This document shows positions 58,088 through 64,000 of a DNA stretch of 64,000 bases, piece by piece. Below the pieces are notes generated by a model. That model was not told the DNA's origin, searched no databases, and was given only the letters and a program-made list of their open reading frames with translations. Source of the DNA: Dromiciops gliroides. Its lineage: Eukaryota; Chordata; Mammalia; Microbiotheria; Microbiotheriidae. The stretch lies in contig NC_057866.1 in NCBI RefSeq assembly GCF_019393635.1, positions 231,645,359 to 231,709,358 on the forward strand. The letters run 5' to 3'. How positions within the stretch are numbered: position 1 is the first letter of the stretch; every line of letters starts with the position of its first letter. The position numbers and the translations under genes are program-made.

Positions 58088-58245
58088 GTATTTTGTTTTG
58101 GTTTTTGGTTTTTGGTTTTTTTTTTGGTGAGGCAATTGGGGTTAAGTGACTTGCCCAGGGTCACATAGCTAGTAAGTGTTAAGTGTCTGAGGTCCTCCTG
58201 ACTCCAGGTCTAGTACTCTATCCACTGGGCCACCTAGCTGCCCCC
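58088..58245 (-). mobile_element. WSINE1-type SINE
   Basis: GGTTTTT-repeat tail, then GGGTTAAGTGACTTGCCC to CCACCTAGCTGCCCCC. Target duplication ATA[GA]GGTATATTCTTT at 58072-58087 and 58246-58261. Confidence 0.9.
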
Positions 58246-58775
58246 ATAAGGTATATTCTTTAAAGTTCTTATTCTCTCTTTAAATTTGCTTCCTCAAAGA
58301 TCTCACTCCCATAATTTCAATTATATTATATAGAAATTATTCCAAAATGGAGATTTCCAGCCTTGACTTCTCTTCCAAAGTCCTTTTACTTCTCAATATT
58401 TCCATTTGAATGGAAATATTCAAATGGAATATCTCTATAAGAGAATTTACTTCCCATCTCACCTTAAACAAGCCCCTTCATCTGATTCTCCTGTATTGTA
58501 TTTTAAGTTGACATCACTCTCCAAGTCAATGAAGCCCACAATGTCAATGTTCTCTTTGATTCCTCCATTGCTGTTATCTGTCACAACCAACTAGTCACTG
58601 AATTCCATAAAACTTCTTCCTGTACTTCTGTAATTTCCTTCCTGTTATTCTCTTATGACTGAACTGTGACAAGTAACTTCCTAAGTGATCCCCTTACCTC
58701 TGAATCTTCCTCCTCTCCAATCTATCTAAAACAGCATTGGCTAGTTTAACTTTCCTAAAACATAATTTCTGTAAG

Positions 58776-58926
58776 GGGCAGCTAGGTGGCGCAGTAGATA
58801 GAGCACCAGCCCTGGATTCAGGAAGACCTGAGTTCAAATCCAGCCTCAGACACTTGACACTTACTAAGCTGTGTAACCCTTGGGAAAGTCACTTAACCCT
58901 CACTGCCCCACAACAAAAACAAAACA
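58776..58926 (+). mobile_element. WSINE1-type SINE
   Basis: GGGGCAGCTAGGTGGCGCAG head; two small indels in the core (TACTAAGCTGTG, CTTGGGAAAGTC). Inside L2/L3 sequence. Confidence 0.88.
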
Positions 58927-59124
58927 TCCCTTTTGTGATATTAAACTATATTGGCCAAAATTCCCCATTGTCTACAGATTAAAGGCCATCCTCTCCATCA
59001 CCCAATGCCCTCTGCCATACAGCCTTAGCCTTCTTTTCTCAATGTGTTTTTCACCTTTATATCTATGCTTTTGCTGTTTTCTTCACCTGGAATTCCCTGG
59101 CCCATCTTTGCTTCTGGAGATACT

Positions 59125-59290
59125 GGATAGTGTGATATAGTGAGGGAAAGCAGTAGACTGAGAGTTGTGAGATTTGGGCATGAGTTTAAGCTCTACGATT
59201 TACCAGCTATTTGGTCCTGGGCAAAACATCTCACCCCTTTGTGCCCTGTCTACCTTGGAGGGTTGTTGTGAAGAAAGTGCTTTGTGAATC
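59125..59290 (+). mobile_element. MIR-like SINE
   Basis: CAGTAGACTGAGAGTTGTGA, GGTCCTGGGCAAAACATC, TTGGAGGGTTGTTGTGAAG. Other MIR pieces are at 59470-59620, 59785-59900 and 60150-60440. Confidence 0.65.
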
Positions 59291-59901
59291 TGACCAATCC
59301 TACTCACCCTTCTAGGCTCAAACCTTACTACCTCCAGAAAGTAGGCATTGTGCTGACCCGTAATATGTAACTTCTCCAAATTGTTGTTTGCCTCCTCTGG
59401 ACTCCCAGAACACTTTATTTGCTCCATTTATGAGGAAATTATTGCCATATTTGTAATATAGTTCTTAGCATCACTTAGGTATTCGGAGAGATGTTAGAAA
59501 CCATCCAGTTTACACTCATCATCGTATAGCTCCCAACCTGCTCAAAGTCACAAAGTTGGCTTCTGATCCAGGATTTGAATTCAGTTCCTACAACTTCAAA
59601 TCCAGCACTCCTTCCTTTTTAACATTCATTAAAAAAGTTCCAAATTCTTTCCCACCTCTACCACACTTATACATGTGAAACCATTCTGCTGTATCCAGGT
59701 TATGTGAAAAGCACACAACCAAACATATCATTGGGAACTTCCAGAAAAGAAGCCCTGATGAACAATATCAGTCTTCATCATCCTTGTCACCTATGAACTT
59801 AAAGAGCTGCCCAGAGCATGGAGCTATGAAGTCACTTGCTCAGGGTCGCACAGCATGTGTTGCAGATAGAGAACTAAAACCAAGGACTTCCTGACTCTGA
59901 T

Positions 59902-60141
59902 TTTAGTCTTTTTCAGTTGTGTCCAACTCTGAGATTCCATCTAGGTTTTTTTTGGCAGAGATCCTGGAGCAGTTTGCCATTTCTTTCTCCAGCTCATTTT
60001 ACAGATGAGGAAACTGAGGCAAGCTGGGTTAAGTGACTCCCCCAGGCTTACAAAGCTAGTAAGTATCTGAGGCTATATTTGAATTCAGCTCTTCTTGACC
60101 CCAGGCAGGGCACTCTATCCACTGTGCCACCTAGCTGCCCA
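59902..60141 (-). mobile_element. Mar1-type SINE
   Basis: Reverse copy: TTTTTCAGTTGTGTCCAACT, CAGATGAGGAAACTGAGGC, ending CACCTAGCTGCCCA. Confidence 0.85.
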
Positions 60142-60689
60142 AGACTCTGAAGCCATCCCTATTTCTACTATGTTGAGTTGACTCTGTCTTCCCCAGAGTA
60201 CCTTCCCATAAGAGAAGGCCAGTAATTTCACTGATGTAGAGAATAGCCTCTGACAATGTAGGTGGACATCTGCTCTGTAATGTATAGTCTTAGTTGCCTG
60301 AAACTCTGAGAGATGAAATGATTTGCCAAGAGTCACATAGCAAATATGTATGAGAGGCAGGACTTGAACATAGGTCTTCCCATCTCTGGGGCCAGCTCCC
60401 TATTCATTCAGCCATAGCTCTCTTTAGCTAATATTTTAAATAAATGACAGGAGTGGGGAATAGTCCAAGAAGTGGGGGTAAGTGCAGGTAAAAATCATCT
60501 CACTAAAAATCTCAAAAAGTAAAATTTAAGAATAAAACAAATAATTGAGAATTTTCTGTATGGTAATTTACAGTCAAAGACACAATCAACAATGCCTTTA
60601 AAAAAATCACCTATGTTCTTATCAGCCCAGGTACTGATGAGTTATTTATTGATGTGATTTATCCATAGAAGCAGAAACTGAAAGTCAAG

Positions 60690-61334
60690 AATGGCAGAGA
60701 GCCCTGGATAGTCAGACAGATATGCAGAGGTGATTAACTTATTCTACCATTGGACAAAGTAAGCCCTGGGACTGCGAAAGGGACCAGTGGTGAGGTGTAT
60801 ACAGTTATGGTCATGGTACCATTCCAAATTCATTCTCTGGCACTTCCTCCCTCCAATAGTGGGGTAAAGGTACCCCAGGAAGCTAGGGGTTCAGTTGGAT
60901 ACTCATGCCTCTCTTTTCCCTCTTAATCCCAATATAAATATCTAGCACATAGCCATCTTTTGTAATGCAGACCACACAGCCATCTTGGCTGGTGAATGAT
61001 TCTATGATCAGTGAATTGTGAAATGCCAGACGTATGACACTCTGGCATTGCAAGTGTTCCTTGGCGGCGGGCTGTAGCTGGCAATGTGCTCTCCCTGCTG
61101 TAGATTTGTCCTCAAAATTTCCATGAAATCCTCATATGCTTGTCACAGAGTTTAGCTCTCATGTGCGTTGGCACATGTGTTCTGAGGGCAATAGCAATGC
61201 CAAGCAGGGTCGCCATTCATAAAAATGCTGCTGCTTCCCATGGCTTTTGAAGAGAAAATGAAGCATAGCAAATACAGAGAAGTCTCTAACACACAGGGTG
61301 GAACTGACCCTTGCTGGGAGCTGCCATCCCTTAC
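60690..61334. other. Unique intronic sequence beside exon 9
   Basis: No repeat recognised; a few CpGs (61029-61070). Confidence 0.5.
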
Positions 61335-61472
61335 CAGTGTGCTGCCATTTTGCATGTTGTGCAAGTCTCTGTGGGCATGGGCGCAGAAATCCAGGCAGGC
61401 AGTGACTCCAGAGAATGGGCGACCTTCCTTTAAGCCCAGGCGGCACTCTGGGGCTCGATGCTCATATTCGAT
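61335..61472 (-). CDS. TET2: TET2 coding exon 9 (5mC dioxygenase, HxD iron-binding exon)
   Basis: This is a 138-nt exon of exactly 46 codons, in phase 0 at both ends. The acceptor is a pyrimidine-rich tract ending CCAG before ATC (AG at 61473-61474), and the donor is CTG followed by GTAAGG at 61334. The peptide begins [13 protein letters not shown] and ends MQNGSTL; it is immediately recognisable as TET2. It contains CAHAHRD: the His at 61371-61373 and the Asp at 61365-61367 correspond to human H1382 and D1384, which bind the catalytic Fe(II). The Cys of PECRLG and the first His of CAHAH correspond to human C1358 and H1380, probable zinc ligands. TET2 converts 5-methylcytosine to 5-hydroxymethyl-, formyl- and carboxylcytosine in the nucleus. 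The overlapping open frames beyond the exon ends are read-through into introns. The exon has the same length as human exon 9. Confidence 0.97.
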
Positions 61473-61728
61473 CTGGAAGAAGAAGAAGAGAGAGTCAAGA
61501 GTACAATTGACTAACACACTTACTGCACAGGCCATTCAAAGCATGAGCATTTCTGTCCTACAGAAACCAAATAGAATTACATAACAGAAAGCAAATACAT
61601 GTCATAATAACATTGTCAAGAATACAAACATTTTTCCTTATTTTTTGAGTATTATTGCCATATACTTCTGCATCCAGGATGTCCACAAGTCTATCTAAGT
61701 CAGACTTTCTTAACCTAGGGTCCATGAA

Positions 61729-62250
61729 GTTTTTTTTTTTTAATAAACATTTTTATTTAAAGTTTTGAGTTCCAAATTCTATCCCTACTTCTCTCCCTTC
61801 CCTCTCCCCTTCCTAAGGCAATAAGCAGTCAGATATAGATTTTTACATGTGCAATTACATAAAACATTACCATATTAGTTATTTTGTATAAGAAGACAAA
61901 TAAAAGAAAAAATGAAAGAAAGAAAGTGAAAAATAGCATGCTTCAATCTGTGTTCCATCAATATCAGTTCTTTCTTTGGAGGTGGATAGTATGCTTCATC
62001 ATTAGTCCTTTGGATTGTCTTGGATCATTGTATTGCTGAGAATAGTTACAGTTCTTCATCAAACAATGTCTGTGTGCACAATGTTCTCTTGGTTCTGCTC
62101 ACTTCACTATACATCAGTTCATAGAAGTCTTTCCAGGCTTTTCTGAAATCATCCTGATTGTCATTTCTTATAGCACAATAATATTCTATTATAATCGTAT
62201 ACCACAGCTTGTTTAGCCATTCTCAACAGGTCTTTTTCTCTTTTTGTATA
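61729..62250 (-). mobile_element. L1-type LINE 3' part inside the hAT element
   Basis: Poly-T, then CTTCCTAAGGCAATAAGCAG, GCTTCAATCTGTGTTCCATC, TGTTCTCTTGGTTCTGCTCA, CCACAGCTTGTTTAGCCATT. Confidence 0.75.
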
Positions 62251-62393
62251 TGTATGTAGTTTTTAAAAAATAGTTTGACAAATGTGTTTCAAGAGAGTTA
62301 TTGTCTTTTGACTTCCTATGTATTTTATGTATTCAAAAACATTATTTTGAGAAGGGATTTATAGCTTTGCCCAACTGATAAAAAGAAGTTATC

Positions 62394-62556
62394 GGGTCAG
62401 CTAGATGGCGCAGTGGATAGAGCACCGGCCCTGGAGTCAGGAGTACCTGAGTTCAAATCCGGCCTCAGACACTTAACACTTACTGGCTGTGTGACCCTGG
62501 GCAAGTCACTTGACCCCAATTGCCTAACCAAAAAACAAAAAACAAAAAACAACAAA
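62394..62556 (+). mobile_element. WSINE1-type SINE inside the hAT end
   Basis: GGGTCAGCTAGATGGCGCAG head; CAAAAAA tail. Perfect 13-bp target duplication AAAAGAAGTTATC at 62381-62393 and 62557-62569. Confidence 0.92.
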
Positions 62557-62699
62557 AAAAGAAGTTATCAACCCCTAATCTTAACTGATAAGAACCTGGT
62601 ATATTTGGGATGGAGAAACAAGGACTAAGACAAATGAAAGAGTCTTAAATTGATGGTAATAGCAAAGTTCATGTGTAACAGTGTGACTTATGGCTGGTT

Positions 62700-63170
62700 G
62701 GGACAGTTGATTACTCAATCAATAAACATTAAGTGCCATCTATGTGCTGAGCTCTCTGGATACAAAGAAAAGTAGAAAAAAGTCTCTTCTCTTGAGCAGC
62801 TCACTATGTAATAGGGGAGATGACATGTAAACAACTATGTTTAAAGAAGCTACAGATGGGATGAATTGGAAATAGTCAAGAGGGAAGACACTCAAGGTAA
62901 GGGTGATTGGGAAAGACTTCCTGTAGAAGGTGGGATTTTGGCTAGAACTTGAAGGAAGCCAGGAGTCAGAGTTGAGGAGAGAAGGAATTTTAAGCAGGGG
63001 GAAAGCCAGAAATAATGCCCAGAGTCAGGAGATGAAATATCCTGTTCAAGGAATAGCAAGGAGGTCAGTGCCTCTGAATCAAAGAGTATCTGGTGGGGTA
63101 GAAGGTGGTAGAAGACTGGAAAGATAGCATGTAGAATAGGAATACAATGAGGGCAAGATCAAAGGGCCCA
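62700..63170 (-). mobile_element. L2-type LINE (antisense)
   Basis: TAAGTGCCATCTATGTGCTG, GGAAAGACTTCCTGTAGAAG, GGAATAGCAAGGAGGTCAGT, GGTGGTAGAAGACTGGAAAG. More of it is at 63580-63650. Confidence 0.65.
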
Positions 63171-63317
63171 TTCATAGCTGAACCCATTATGTTCTAAGGG
63201 CACAGAATGCAACCCTACTTCCAATTAACCACTCAGGATCATTATATCGCATTATTGCAAGTGTGCCCATGTAAGTGTGAACAGATTAGTAGTCATCTGC
63301 ACTTCATGGGAGCCTTG

Positions 63318-63515
63318 TTCTTGTTGTTGTTGAGTGATTTTTGGTCATATCTGACTCTTCATAACCCCATTTGGGGTTTTCCTGCCATTTTCTTCTCTAG
63401 ACACTGAGGCATATAGAGTTAAGTGACTTGCCCAGGGTCGCACAGTTATCATGAAACAGAGGCAGGTCTTGAATTCCGTCATGCATTCCTGACTTGGAGG
63501 CCAGCTTCCTAAACC
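63318..63515 (-). mobile_element. Mar1-type SINE (short)
   Basis: Reverse copy: TTGTTGTTGTTGAGTGATT, CATAACCCCATTTGGGG, AGTTAAGTGACTTGCCCAGG. Confidence 0.75.
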
Positions 63516-63650
63516 CTGAAAAATCCTGCCTCTCAGTAAGTATCTTATTTGAGGGGAGAGCACCAATAGTGGAGGGAGCATGGGCATTAAAGAAGGCTTT
63601 TCAGAGGAGGTTGAACTTGAGCCGAATCTTGAAAGAAGCTAAAGATTCTG

Positions 63651-64000
63651 TGTCAAGATAATGGAATGTGGTAGATGAGGGGATTTAGCAGATACTTAGG
63701 GGCCCACCTGGAGATTGATCTAAACTGATTGAATTAAGTGAGAGTGACTGACTGCTGACTAGCTTGTAAGCACATCTGGCTGGTACCTAAAAGGGTATTG
63801 TTCTCAGAAGCTTAAAAACTTTGAACTTTACATTGAGACCTCTTCGGGTCCAGTGAACCAATGAATTTGAATGACACTTGAAGAACCTCCCATTTCTAGG
63901 AGGACATGAAGGAGGAAGTGAATGCTGGCAGGGAACTTCTTTTTTGGTTGGAGACATCGGGTTGGTGGAGGACTTCAGGTGGGAGTTTAGGAAAGCTAGG
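63651..64000 (+). mobile_element. ERV LTR, 5' portion, cut by the window edge
   Basis: Starts TGTCAAGATAATGG and shares with the 9288-9836 LTR (read on its own strand) GATTGAT, ACTGATTG/GCTGATTA, CTGG[CT], and GTCCAGTGAACCAATG in the same order and spacing. It is diverged. Whether a provirus follows cannot be seen. Confidence 0.5.

Larger units (their letters stand above)
57780..59110 (+). mobile_element. L2/L3-type LINE (sense) split by two WSINEs
   Basis: CTGCAACCTGGATTTGGGC, CATTAGTGACTTCTTAACTG, AAAACAGCATTGGCTAGTTT, TTTGCTGTTTTCTTCACCTG and GGAATTCCCTGGCCC follow the L2/L3 open-frame order. Frame is lost; a piece related to 57840 also occurs at 54285-54360. Confidence 0.6.
54958..61334 (-). 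other. TET2: TET2 intron 9
   Basis: This is the 6.4-kb intron bounded by GTAAGG (61334) and TGTTAG (54958). It holds L2/L3 LINE sequence split by WSINE copies, MIR and Mar1 SINEs, a TC microsatellite and an A/C-rich tract at 55282-55373. The 640 bp next to exon 9 show no repeat. Confidence 0.9.
61701..62578. mobile_element. hAT/Charlie-like element split by L1 and WSINE
   Basis: Left end CTTTCTTAACCTAGGGTCCA and right part CTATGTATTTTATGTATTC, AAACATTATTTTGAGAAGGG, then AACCCCTAA end. It matches the internal order of 48275-48492 (TATGCATTTTATTTTATGC, AAATATTATCCTGAGAGGGG). Confidence 0.65.
61473..64000 (-). other. TET2: TET2 intron 8 (partial)
   Basis: This is the sequence upstream of exon 9 to the window edge. 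No exon 8 peptide (expected to end near ...YNNQ) was found, so intron 8 exceeds 2.5 kb. It contains the nested hAT/L1/WSINE group, an L2 fragment, a Mar1 SINE and the head of an ERV LTR. Confidence 0.8.

Noticed and set aside
61159-61584. Additional open frames over exon 9
   Set aside because: Either shadows of exon 9 or read-through past its splice sites.

Overview
The window is marsupial nuclear DNA. The main evidence is the very high density of tRNA-derived marsupial SINEs. There are short, young copies of WSINE1/Mar1 type (5' GGGGCAGCTAGGTGGCGCAG head, A- and B-box-like motifs, poly-A tail, intact target-site duplications) and longer, older Mar1-type copies. MIR-like CORE-SINEs, L2/L3 (CR1-clade), RTE-clade and L1 LINE fragments, hAT transposon remnants and ERV LTRs make up much of the rest. 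The abundance of young WSINE-type copies suggests an Australian rather than American marsupial, but the species cannot be fixed from this window. Family names are from memory and were not checked with a search.

Only one protein-coding gene is recognised: the 3' part of TET2, on the minus strand. The last three coding exons are present, matching human exons 9, 10 and 11, at 61335-61472, 54597-54957 and 46451-47907. All have canonical GT/AG splice sites and one continuous reading frame. Together they encode the second half of the Fe(II)/2-oxoglutarate dioxygenase fold that oxidises 5-methylcytosine. The HxD iron ligands lie in exon 9. The last iron-binding histidine, the 2-oxoglutarate-binding arginine and the base-stacking tyrosine lie in exon 11. 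Between them is the long disordered insert. The 3' UTR runs from 46450 down to about 43040, is free of SINEs, and carries matches to miR-29, miR-101, miR-26 and miR-144 seeds. Upstream TET2 exons lie beyond the right edge.

Layout: 1-43040 is intergenic DNA downstream of TET2 with no credible protein gene. It holds an RTE LINE remnant, a long purine tract, an ERV solo LTR (9288-9836), an L3 LINE, several nested repeats, and three low-repeat segments that could be regulatory (about 3830-4070, 37380-37560 and 41470-42260). 43040-46450 is the TET2 3' UTR and 46451-47907 the last coding exon. 47908-54596 is intron 10, with two hAT MITE-like elements, a 60-bp inverted copy of nearby sequence placed inside a SINE, and two diverged direct repeats. 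54597-54957 is exon 10. 54958-61334 is intron 9, mostly L2/L3 LINE and SINE material. 61335-61472 is exon 9. 61473-64000 is intron 8 sequence, with a hAT element split by an L1 and a WSINE, and the head of a second ERV LTR at the edge.

I found no new multigene system. The most unusual items are the inverted templated copy in intron 10, the nested insertions that can be ordered in time from their target-site duplications, and the candidate regulatory elements.
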